A DNA stretch of 13,613 bases from an uncultured Collinsella sp. (GTDB lineage: Bacteria; Actinomycetota; Coriobacteriia; Coriobacteriales; Coriobacteriaceae), in assembly GCA_900552145.1 (NCBI GenBank), contig URYW01000050.1, positions 1 to 13,613 on the forward strand, read 5' to 3'. Under the pieces are notes generated by a model, which saw nothing but the letters and a program-made list of their open reading frames with translations, was not told where the DNA came from and ran no database searches. Position numbers and translations under genes: made by a program. Below are positions 6,699-13,383 of this stretch, in pieces; positions within the stretch are counted from its first letter, which is position 1; every line of letters starts with the position of its first letter.

Positions 6699-8084
6699 AT
6701 GGCTAAAGAACTCGATTTCGACGCTATCAAGGCTGCTGCTGAGTCTCATCGTGCTGATATGACTCGCTTCCTGCGCGCTATGATCTCCCACCCCTCTGAG
6801 TCCTGCGAGGAGGGTGAGGTTGTTGCCTGCATCAAGGCCGAGATGGAGAGCCTTGGCTATGACGAGGTCAAGGTCGACGGCCTGGGCAACGTCATGGGCT
6901 TTATGGGCGAGGGCGACAAGATCATCGCCATCGACTCCCACATCGACACCGTCGGCATCGGCAACATCGAGAACTGGGACGCCGATCCCTATGAGGGCTA
7001 CGAGACCGACGAGATCATCTACGGCCGCGGCGGCTCCGACCAGGAGGGCGGCATGGCTTCTGCTACCTACGCTGCCAAGATGATGAAGGACATGGGCCTC
7101 ATCCCCGAGGGCTACAAGATCATGGTCGTCGGCACCGTCCAGGAAGAGGACTGCGACGGCATGTGCTGGCAGTACATCTACAACAAGGACGGCATTAAGC
7201 CCGAGTTCGTCATTTCCACCGAGCCCACCGACGGCGGCATCTATCGCGGTCACCGCGGCCGCATGGAGATCCGCGTCGACGTTCACGGCACCTCCTGCCA
7301 CGGCTCCGCTCCCGACCGCGGCGACAACGCCATCTACAAGATGGCCGACATCATCGCCGACGTCCGCGCCCTCAACAACAACGGCTGCGACGAGTCGACC
7401 GACATCAAGGGCCTCGTCAAGATGCTCGACCCCAAGTACAACCCCGAGCACTTCGAGGATGCCCGCTTCCTGGGCCGCGGCACCTGCACCGTCAGCCAGA
7501 TCTTCTACACCAGCCCCAGCCGCTGCGCCGTGGCCGACTCCTGCGCCATCTCCATCGACCGCCGCATGACCGCCGGCGAGACCTGGGAGTCCTGCCTGGA
7601 CGAGATCCGCAACCTGCCGGCCGCCAAGAAGTACGGCGACGACGTGAAGGTCTCCATGTACATGTACGACCGTCCGTCCTGGACCGGCGAGGTCTACGAG
7701 ACCGAGGCTTACTTCCCCACGTGGATCAACAAGGAGACCGCTCCGCACGTCAAGGCCCTCGTCGACGCCCACAAGGCCATGTTCGGTGACGAGCGCATCG
7801 GCTGCGAGCCCAGCATGGACAAGCGCACCGGTCGCCCGCTGTGCGACAAGTGGACCTTCTCCACGAACTGCGTTTCCATCCAGGGCCGCTACGGCATCCC
7901 CTGCGTGGGCTTTGGCCCGGGTGCCGAGTCTCAGGCTCATGCTCCCAACGAGGTCACCTACAAGGACGACCTGGTCACCGCTGCCGCCATGTATGTGGCT
8001 GCCCTGAACCTCTACGATCCGAGCCAGGCCGATGGCGACGCCACCGTGTTCCGCGCCGGTCTGACCAACAACAAGATCGATTAG
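6699..8084 (+). CDS. ygeY: YgeY family selenium metabolism-linked M20 hydrolase
   Basis: A zinc-dependent amidohydrolase of the M20 peptidase/ArgE/DapE fold, 461 residues. Metal and catalytic residues are in place: SHIDTVG (His81, Asp83), GRGGSDQEGGMAS (bridging Asp114), VQEEDCDG (catalytic Glu149, metal Glu150), STEPTDGG (Glu175), and SQAHAPNE near the end (His414). The lid-domain RGHRGRMEIRVDVHGTSCHGS is also typical of M20. GAAAGG lies about 9 bases before the ATG. Family members sit beside ygeX/ygeW and selenium-dependent molybdenum hydroxylase genes. The exact substrate is not known to me; in a purine route it would plausibly cleave an N-acyl or carbamoyl-type intermediate that yields diaminopropionate. 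It is downstream of ygeX by 74 bases and shares its strong codon bias, so co-expression is likely. Confidence 0.95.
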   Translation: MAKELDFDAIKAAAESHRADMTRFLRAMISHPSESCEEGEVVACIKAEMESLGYDEVKVDGLGNVMGFMGEGDKIIAIDSHIDTVGIGNIENWDADPYEGYETDEIIYGRGGSDQEGGMASATYAAKMMKDMGLIPEGYKIMVVGTVQEEDCDGMCWQYIYNKDGIKPEFVISTEPTDGGIYRGHRGRMEIRVDVHGTSCHGSAPDRGDNAIYKMADIIADVRALNNNGCDESTDIKGLVKMLDPKYNPEHFEDARFLGRGTCTVSQIFYTSPSRCAVADSCAISIDRRMTAGETWESCLDEIRNLPAAKKYGDDVKVSMYMYDRPSWTGEVYETEAYFPTWINKETAPHVKALVDAHKAMFGDERIGCEPSMDKRTGRPLCDKWTFSTNCVSIQGRYGIPCVGFGPGAESQAHAPNEVTYKDDLVTAAAMYVAALNLYDPSQADGDATVFRAGLTNNKID

Positions 8085-8106
8085 TCCCATTCCTCGATTT
8101 TGTTGA

Positions 8107-8131
8107 GCCGGGGACAGTTTATGCCCCCGGC
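8107..8131. repeat. GC-rich palindrome between ygeY and ygeW
   Basis: GCCGGGG (8107-8113) pairs with CCCCGGC (8125-8131) around an 11-base loop containing ACAGTTTATG. The form, a GGGGACAG-type arm and its complement between two genes, resembles dispersed REP-like palindromes. The rest of the 201-base gap (8085-8285) shows no gene; AAAGGA stands before the ygeW ATG. Whether this element is repeated elsewhere cannot be seen here. Confidence 0.45.
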
Positions 8132-8285
8132 GCCTCCTGTTGACTTGGGGCCCGCGGTCGTTATCTCCCATGCTTCCTCAACGGTGGCGGGTCCTCGTCA
8201 TGGTGCTCTGCATGTTCTAGCCACACGCGCATGCCGGAGCACATCTACTCATTGCGATCGTTTCATCTTTAGAAAGGACATTTCC

Positions 8286-9488
8286 ATGGACGCTAAGTTT
8301 ACCGAGCTCGTCGAGCAGCTGAACGGCCTCGATTTTAAGGGTATGTACGGCAGCGACTTCCTGCACACCTGGGACAAGACCACCGATGAGCTCAAGGCGC
8401 TCTACATCGTCGCCGGCGCCCTGCGCGAGCTGCGTGAGAACAACGTCTCGTCCAAGATCTTCGACTCGGGCCTGGCTGTCTCCCTGTTCCGCGACAACTC
8501 CACCCGTACGCGCTTCTCCTTCTCTAAGGCTGCCATCCTGCTCGGTCTTGAGCTGCAGGACCTGGACGAGAAGAAGTCCCAGATCGCTCACGGCGAGACC
8601 GTCCGCGAGACCGCTACCATGATCTCCTTCATGGCCGACGTCATCGGCATCCGCGACGACATGTACATCGGCAAGGGCGATGCCTACATGGCCGAGGTCT
8701 CCGAGTCCGTGCAGCAGGCCTACGAGGACGGCGTTCTGGATCACCGTCCCACGCTCATCTCCCTGCAGTCCGACTCCGATCACCCCACGCAGTCCTCTGC
8801 CGACATGCTCTACCTCATCAACGAGTTTGGCGGCCTCGAGAACCTCAAGGGCAAGAAGGTTGCCGTCACCTGGGCCTATTCGCCCTCTTACGGCAAGCCG
8901 CTGTCCTGCCCGCAGTCGCTGATCAGCCTGCTGCCCCGTTTTGGCATGGACGTCACCCTGGCCCACCCCGAGGGCTACGACCTCATGCCCGAGGTCGTCG
9001 AGCGCGCCCGCGGCTACGCCGCCGAGTCCGGCACCACCTTTAAGCAGGTCAACACCATGGCCGAGGCCTTCGAGGGCGCCGACATCGTGATCCCCAAGAG
9101 CTGGGCTCCGTTTGCCGCCATGGAGAAGCGTACCAACCTGTACGCTGAGGGCGACGACGCCGGCATCGCAGCGCTCGAGAAGGAGCTGCTCGCCCAGAAC
9201 GCTACCCATCAGGACTGGTGCTCCACGACCGAGCTCATGGAGAAGACTGCCAACGGCCAGGACACCATCTTTATGCACCCGCTGCCCGCCGACATCTCCG
9301 GTGTCTCCTGCGAGCACGGCGAGGTCAACGCCGACGTCTTCGACATGCACCGCGTGGGCATGTACAAGGAGGCCAGCTACAAGCCGTACGCCATCGCTGC
9401 CATGATGTTCCTGCAGAAGGTTGCCGATCCCGCCGCTACCCTCAAGGCCCTCGACGCGCGCAACACCGCCCGTTGGCTCCAGGCCTAA
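8286..9488 (+). CDS. ygeW: YgeW-type knotted carbamoyltransferase
   Basis: A member of the aspartate/ornithine carbamoyltransferase superfamily, YgeW branch, 400 residues. The start is the ATG at 8286, about 9 bases after AAAGGA; upstream in-frame codons have no such signal and look non-coding. FRDNSTRTRFSFS (about residues 69-81) is the carbamoyl-phosphate loop, HPTQ (166-169) the second phosphate-site motif, and MHPLPADISGV near the C-terminus replaces the usual HCLP or HPLPR loop. E. coli YgeW has a trefoil-knotted fold and no proven substrate. In this cluster it may run in the catabolic direction, transferring a carbamoyl group to phosphate so that ATP can be made through a carbamate kinase; that is inference, and no kinase gene is in the window. 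The other genes of the cluster and the heavy C-ending codon use point to one highly expressed pathway. Confidence 0.95.
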   Translation: MDAKFTELVEQLNGLDFKGMYGSDFLHTWDKTTDELKALYIVAGALRELRENNVSSKIFDSGLAVSLFRDNSTRTRFSFSKAAILLGLELQDLDEKKSQIAHGETVRETATMISFMADVIGIRDDMYIGKGDAYMAEVSESVQQAYEDGVLDHRPTLISLQSDSDHPTQSSADMLYLINEFGGLENLKGKKVAVTWAYSPSYGKPLSCPQSLISLLPRFGMDVTLAHPEGYDLMPEVVERARGYAAESGTTFKQVNTMAEAFEGADIVIPKSWAPFAAMEKRTNLYAEGDDAGIAALEKELLAQNATHQDWCSTTELMEKTANGQDTIFMHPLPADISGVSCEHGEVNADVFDMHRVGMYKEASYKPYAIAAMMFLQKVADPAATLKALDARNTARWLQA

Positions 9489-9512
9489 CGCCGGGTTGAG
9501 GGAAGCCATGTT

Positions 9513-9553
9513 AAGGGGTCGCTCTGCCAACCGGCGGGGTGCCCCCCCTTTTT
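9513..9553 (+). terminator. Possible intrinsic terminator after ygeW
   Basis: AAGGGG (9513-9518) can pair with CCCCTT (9545-9550), enclosing a small GCC/GGC hairpin, and is followed by a five-T run (9549-9553). It begins 25 bases after the ygeW stop. The T run supports termination or attenuation before the mocA-like gene; the stem is imperfect. Confidence 0.45.
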
Positions 9554-9626
9554 GCATCGCGGGCGTGCAGGATAAGCGCTTTCGATGTGGATGCCCGCGG
9601 CGCGAGTTATGGGTACGATGGTTTCA

Positions 9627-9635
9627 GGGGGGGGG
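9627..9635 (+). repeat. Run of nine G at the ribosome-binding position of the mocA-like gene
   Basis: A homopolymer of nine G ends 7 bases before the ATG at 9643, where the Shine-Dalgarno sequence should be. No other ribosome-binding sequence is present. G runs of this length are prone to length change by slippage, and altered spacing here could change translation. It is also a place where sequencing length errors occur. Confidence 0.55.
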
Positions 9636-9642
9636 TATCACC

Positions 9643-10257
9643 ATGAAACTTGGATGCGTCATTATGGCTTCGGGCGAGGGCAAGCGGTTTGGCTCTAACA
9701 AGATGCATGCCGTTTTCATTGGCGAGCCGCGGATTGCCCGGACCATCGCTTCGGTTCCCCGGGGCTTTGACGTCGTGGTTTCGACGCGTTGGCCCGAGGT
9801 CGCTCAGATTTGCGAGGACAAGCATTGCCCGCGCGTTCTGCACGATGGCGAGCTGCGCAGCGAAAGCATCCGTGCGGGCCTTTCGTGGGGAGTCGAACGC
9901 AACTGGAAAGGTTGCCTCTTTTTGCCGGGCGACCAGCCGCTTGTGAGCACGGACTCTTTTGAGGCCATGGTTCGCGCGTTTGACGAGCGTGGCCGCAAAC
10001 ATCCGGTGCGTTTGGCGTGCAACGGTGAGCCTTCGAGCCCGGTGCTCTTTCCGGCGGAACTATTCGATGCACTCATGCGTCTTGAGGGCAAGGACGGCGG
10101 GGGCTCGATTCTCAAGGACCGTACCGACGTGGTGCTGGTCGAGGCGCGTGCCTACGAGCTGTGGGATGTCGATACCGCAGAGGGACAGCGACGCATAACG
10201 GAGCATATCGCGGCCTGCTCGTATTTTGATCGCGTGGCCAACTGTATTAATCAATAA
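9643..10257 (+). CDS. mocA: MocA-like molybdenum cofactor nucleotidyltransferase
   Basis: An NTP-transferase of the MobA/MocA family (PF12804), 204 residues. MocA attaches CMP to molybdopterin to make the cytosine dinucleotide form used by xanthine dehydrogenase-type enzymes. VIMASGEGKRFGSNK at 6-20 is the nucleotide-binding LAAGxSxRxGxxK motif, with Met for Leu and Ser for the second Ala. LPGDQPLVS at 94-102 is the metal-binding GDQP motif. GEPSSPVLFP at 128-137 corresponds to the GHPVLF region, with the His changed to Ser. The start after the G run is preferred because the domain begins there. Its stop overlaps the ribosome-binding site of the hydantoinase gene, so the two are probably translated together. 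Position in a selenium/molybdenum hydroxylase cluster supports a cofactor role. CTP versus GTP use cannot be read from the sequence, so the gene symbol is provisional. Confidence 0.82.
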   Translation: MKLGCVIMASGEGKRFGSNKMHAVFIGEPRIARTIASVPRGFDVVVSTRWPEVAQICEDKHCPRVLHDGELRSESIRAGLSWGVERNWKGCLFLPGDQPLVSTDSFEAMVRAFDERGRKHPVRLACNGEPSSPVLFPAELFDALMRLEGKDGGGSILKDRTDVVLVEARAYELWDVDTAEGQRRITEHIAACSYFDRVANCINQ

Positions 10258-10265
10258 GGAGCAAC

Positions 10266-11633
10266 ATGATCATCATCAAAAACGGCGCGCTCGTGACGCC
10301 CCAGGGGCTTCGCCGCGCCGATCTTGCCATGGAGGGCGACAAGATTGTGCGGATTGCCGCGGCGATTGAGCCGGCCGAGGGCGATACCGTCGAGGACGCC
10401 GCGGGCTGCTGGGTGTTTCCCGGCTTTATCGACGGCCACACGCACATGCAGTGCTGGACTGGCATGGATTGGACAGCCGATAGCTTTGAAACCGGCACGC
10501 GTGCGGCTGCCTGCGGCGGTACGACGACCATCGTGGACTACGCGACGGCTGATCGCGGCGTGACCATGCCCGATGCCTTGGCCGAGTGGCATCGCCGTGC
10601 CGACGGAACCTGCACGGCCAACTACGCCTTTCATATGGCACTCGCCGAGTGGAATGAACGCAACCGCGCCGATCTTTCGGCTATGCGCGAGGCGGGCGTA
10701 TCGTCGTTTAAGACCTACTTTGCCTACGATCATTTGCGCCTGGACGATGCCGAGACGCTCGAGGTGCTCGAGGAGCTCAAGCGTATTGGCGGCATACTGT
10801 GCGTGCATTGCGAGAACGGTACGCTGGTGAATGAGCTGCAGAAGCGCGTGTACGAGCAGGGGATTCATGGGCCCGAGGGGCATGCGCTCAGCCGCCCGGA
10901 CGTGTGTGAGGCCGAAGCCGTGAGCCGCCTGCTGTATCTGGCGCACCTGGCCGGCGACGCCCCAGTCAACGTGGTGCACCTTTCGACCAAGTTGGGGCTC
11001 GGGGCCATTCGTGCTGCCAAAGCGCGCGGGCAGAAGAATATCTATGTCGAGACCTGCCCCCAATATCTGATGCTTGACGACACCTGCTATCTGGAGCAGG
11101 GCGAGGACGGCTTTGCGGGCGCCAAGTACGTGATGAGCCCGCCGCTGCGCCATGCCGGTGACCGTGCGGCACTGCGCGAGGCGCTTGTGGCCGGCGAGAT
11201 CGATACGATTGCGACCGATCATTGCAGCTTTAACCTGCACGGGCAAAAGGACCGCGGGCGCGACGATTTCCGCGCGATTCCCAACGGCGGGCCCGGCGTG
11301 GAGCATCGTCCCGTCGCGATTGCCACGAGCTTTGAGGGACAGCTGGGACCCGAGGACCTCTGCCGCTTGATGAGCGAGAACCCGGCGCGCGTGTTTGGCA
11401 TGTACCCGCGCAAGGGCTGTCTTGCCGAGGGCGCCGATGCCGATGTGTGCGTGTGGGATCCCAAAGCGCGCTGGACAATCAGCGCCGCGACACAGCATCA
11501 GGCCGTGGACTACACGCCGCTCGAGGGCTTTGAGGCACATGGCCGCGCCAAGGCCGTGTTTGTGAACGGCGTGCTGGTGGCGCGCGATGGCGAGCCCACC
11601 GGAGCCCAACCCGGCCGCTACGTGCCCCGCTAG
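10266..11633 (+). CDS. hyuA: Hydantoinase/dihydropyrimidinase family amidohydrolase
   Basis: A cyclic amidohydrolase with a binuclear metal centre, 455 residues, about the normal D-hydantoinase length. All expected ligands are visible: FPGFIDGHTHMQ (His58, His60), GVSSFKTYFAY (carbamylated Lys149), ILCVHCENG (His181), NVVHLSTKLG (His238), and DTIATDHCSF (Asp318). The spacing is nearly that of characterised D-hydantoinases. In the anaerobic purine route a hydantoinase-type enzyme is expected to open a ring intermediate; the exact substrate is inference, and dihydropyrimidine or allantoin-like substrates are alternatives. AAGGAG, overlapping the stop of the mocA-like gene, lies 5 bases before the ATG, with 8 bases between the genes. 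Codon bias is milder than in ygeX-ygeY-ygeW. It ends 20 bases before a large inverted repeat. Confidence 0.93.
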   Translation: MIIIKNGALVTPQGLRRADLAMEGDKIVRIAAAIEPAEGDTVEDAAGCWVFPGFIDGHTHMQCWTGMDWTADSFETGTRAAACGGTTTIVDYATADRGVTMPDALAEWHRRADGTCTANYAFHMALAEWNERNRADLSAMREAGVSSFKTYFAYDHLRLDDAETLEVLEELKRIGGILCVHCENGTLVNELQKRVYEQGIHGPEGHALSRPDVCEAEAVSRLLYLAHLAGDAPVNVVHLSTKLGLGAIRAAKARGQKNIYVETCPQYLMLDDTCYLEQGEDGFAGAKYVMSPPLRHAGDRAALREALVAGEIDTIATDHCSFNLHGQKDRGRDDFRAIPNGGPGVEHRPVAIATSFEGQLGPEDLCRLMSENPARVFGMYPRKGCLAEGADADVCVWDPKARWTISAATQHQAVDYTPLEGFEAHGRAKAVFVNGVLVARDGEPTGAQPGRYVPR

Positions 11634-11653
11634 CAGCAAAGATGCCGTGTCCC

Positions 11654-11732
11654 CTCCTCAGTTGCGGTGAAATACGGACTGTTTGCGGCCGTCGGGCGGC
11701 CAAACAGTCCGTATTTCACCGCAACTGAGGAG
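11654..11732. repeat. Perfect 32-bp inverted repeat between convergent genes
   Basis: The arm 11654-11685 is the exact reverse complement of 11701-11732, with a 15-base GC-rich spacer that itself contains GGCC at both ends. Outside the arms CCC and GGG can add pairs past a small bulge. It lies between the hydantoinase stop (11633) and the yqeC stop (11743) and fills almost the whole gap. It could act as a two-way transcription stop or be a non-autonomous palindromic mobile element. No T run follows either arm, and no transposase or target-site duplication is obvious. Confidence 0.85.
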
Positions 11733-11742
11733 ATGGGGCCGG

Positions 11743-12477
11743 CTACTTGAGGCTGCTGGCGACGACGGGGCGGTCGAGAGCTGCCTCGAAGCGGTCGGCC
11801 ATCGTGGGGTCGCTGAGCGTGTCGACTTGGTTGAGCATGACGCGTGCGGTGCTGAGTTTCAGCGCCTGCATCTCGGCATTGAGCACCTGGGCGACGCGCT
11901 CGGGCGTGGCGATGTCGGTGAGCTCGCAGCCGCAACGCTCGCAAAAGAGCTCGGGGCGGTGGACGGCTTCGTTGATGGGCTTGCTGAGTCCCGAGGCGCC
12001 GACGAGCCAGATGACGTTGGCCGTGCCGGCGGGAATTACCGGCTCCCAGGCGGCATGCGCCTTGAGCGGGAGTCGCTTGCTACCGTCTGCCTCGGCCAAC
12101 ACATAGTCAAAGCGCTGTGCCAGCCCGCCGAGTGGCTCGGCGGGGGCGGAGAGCTTGCCTGTCTCCGGGTCCAAGACGCCTGCCTGGCAGATGCCTCCGC
12201 GTGCAAGGCCCGCGCAGGCCTCGCAGGTGCAACCGGGGACATGCGAGGCGCCCGGCTTCCAAGGCGCGGCGTCCAGGCGACGATTCGACCCGTCCCATGG
12301 CACGCCGGCAACGGGAAGCATATGCGTGGTGGTGCAGAGGAGCACGCGGCCGCCAGCGCGCATGAGCTCAAGACCCAGCGTTTTGAGCAACGTCGACTTG
12401 CCGCCGCTGCCGATAATCGCGGTAATGCCCGGCTCGATCCTGAGCGCCGAGGCAAGATTGCCGCTAACCGTTTCCAT
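11743..12477 (-). CDS. yqeC: Selenium cofactor biosynthesis protein YqeC
   Basis: A P-loop protein of the YqeC family, found with selenium-dependent molybdenum hydroxylases and thought to help make or insert the labile selenium cofactor. It is 244 residues. ITAIIGSGGKSTLLKTLG at about 18-35 carries the Walker A-like GSGGKST (23-29). VLAEADGSKRLPLKAH at about 126-141 is the family signature, and WLVGASGLSKPI follows. Two cysteine groups stand out: PGCTCEAC at 81-88 with Cys97, and FCERCGC at 178-184, which could bind metal or selenium. Inserts of the first kind are not something I know as universal in the family. The gene is opposite in direction to its neighbours, divergent from yqeB and convergent with the hydantoinase. 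No good Shine-Dalgarno precedes the ATG (only GGCGGTG), and a TATTAT on the minus strand lies about 15-20 bases upstream, so a very short leader is possible. Confidence 0.9.
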   Translation of the reverse strand: METVSGNLASALRIEPGITAIIGSGGKSTLLKTLGLELMRAGGRVLLCTTTHMLPVAGVPWDGSNRRLDAAPWKPGASHVPGCTCEACAGLARGGICQAGVLDPETGKLSAPAEPLGGLAQRFDYVLAEADGSKRLPLKAHAAWEPVIPAGTANVIWLVGASGLSKPINEAVHRPELFCERCGCELTDIATPERVAQVLNAEMQALKLSTARVMLNQVDTLSDPTMADRFEAALDRPVVASSLK

Positions 12478-12490
12478 CTGTTCACCGCCG

Positions 12491-12547
12491 TATAATACTG
12501 TGATAATAAATAATCATCAGAGTAGCGGTCGAACCGCTTTTGCTCTG
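12491..12547 (+). promoter_or_regulatory. yqeB promoter -10 and leader hairpin
   Basis: TATAAT at 12491-12496 is a consensus -10 box for yqeB, giving a leader of about 75 bases; the -35 region is poor. Within the leader, AGCGGT (12524-12529) pairs with ACCGCT (12533-12538), followed directly by TTT (a run of four T counting the last stem base). An outer stem, CAGAG (12518-12522) with CTCTG (12543-12547), can form around it. A hairpin plus T run in a leader suggests an attenuator. The block also holds the yqeC promoter on the other strand. Confidence 0.45.
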
Positions 12548-12579
12548 CTCAAACCGTAGCACAGGGAGGTGCCCCGGGA

Positions 12580-13374
12580 ATGCTCGTTTATGTTCGCGGC
12601 GCCGGCGATATCGCCACGGGCGTCGCCGCCCGTTTGGTGCGCGCCGGCGTGTCGGTCGTTATGGCCGATATCGCGGTTCCCACGTGCATCCGCCGCACAA
12701 TCAGTTTTTGCGAGGCCATTCGCCTGGGCGAGGTCCAGGTCGAGGGCATTCGCGCTCGCTTGGCGCAGACGCCGGCAGAGGCGCTTGCAATTACCGAGGC
12801 CGGAGACGTCGCCGTCGTGGTAGACCCCCAGGCCAAGATGCTCGATGAGCTTAAACCCGCTGCCGTGGTCGACGCGATTTTGGCCAAGCGCAACCTGGGT
12901 ACCACGCGCGACATGGCGCCTGCCGTCATCGCCGTGGGGCCGGGCTTTACCGCGCCGGTTGACTGCGACGCCGTGGTCGAGACCATGCGCGGGCATTTCT
13001 TGGGCCGTGTCATTACCCAAGGTTCGCCCCAGCCCAACACGGGCGTGCCGGGCATTATCGCCGGCTATGGCAAGGAGCGCGTAATCCACAGCCCCGCCGC
13101 CGGCGTGTTTCGGTCCGACCGCGCAATCGGCGACATCGTGCGCGCCGGAGACGTGATTGGCTACGCGGGCGATACGCCCATGCGCACGCAGATCGATGGC
13201 TGTCTGCGCGGGCTTTTGGCGAACGGCGTGCAGGTGACCGAGGGCTTTAAATGCGCCGATGCCGATCCGCGCGGCGATGCCAGCTATATCAACTACATTT
13301 CGGACAAGGCGACGTCGGTCGGCGGCGGCGTGCTCGAGGCACTCGCTATGCTCACCGATATCTTTAGAGGATAG
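12580..13374 (+). CDS. yqeB: YqeB, selenium-dependent molybdenum hydroxylase system protein (EF2563 family)
   Basis: A maturation factor that accompanies selenium-dependent molybdenum hydroxylases; its chemical role is not established. It is 264 residues. VRGAGDIATGVAARLVRAG at 5-23 is the conserved N-terminal Rossmann-like motif, RRTISFCEAIRLGEVQVEGI at 38-57 is the typical second block, and AVGPGFTAPVDCD at 118-130 is the third. The C-terminal part (HSPAAGVFRSDRAIGDIVRAG onward to about residue 215) resembles a small beta-barrel or biotinyl-like domain. GGGAGG lies about 10-11 bases before the ATG. It is followed after 9 bases by an xdhC-family gene, so the two form an operon. Neighbours yqeC and xdhC match the usual set for this system, and the structural hydroxylase is expected downstream. 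Confidence 0.93.
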   Translation: MLVYVRGAGDIATGVAARLVRAGVSVVMADIAVPTCIRRTISFCEAIRLGEVQVEGIRARLAQTPAEALAITEAGDVAVVVDPQAKMLDELKPAAVVDAILAKRNLGTTRDMAPAVIAVGPGFTAPVDCDAVVETMRGHFLGRVITQGSPQPNTGVPGIIAGYGKERVIHSPAAGVFRSDRAIGDIVRAGDVIGYAGDTPMRTQIDGCLRGLLANGVQVTEGFKCADADPRGDASYINYISDKATSVGGGVLEALAMLTDIFRG

Positions 13375-13383
13375 AAGGCGGCA

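Noticed and set aside
5278..9557. Long minus-strand open frames opposite ygeX, ygeY and ygeW (5278-6699, 6690-8171, 8217-9557)
   Set aside because: They are mirror images of C-ending codon use: Gly/Ala/Val/His/Asp-rich with no domains, while the plus strand holds clear enzymes.
10251..11639. 462-codon minus-strand open frame opposite the hydantoinase
   Set aside because: No recognisable motif; the opposite strand has all metal ligands of a hydantoinase.
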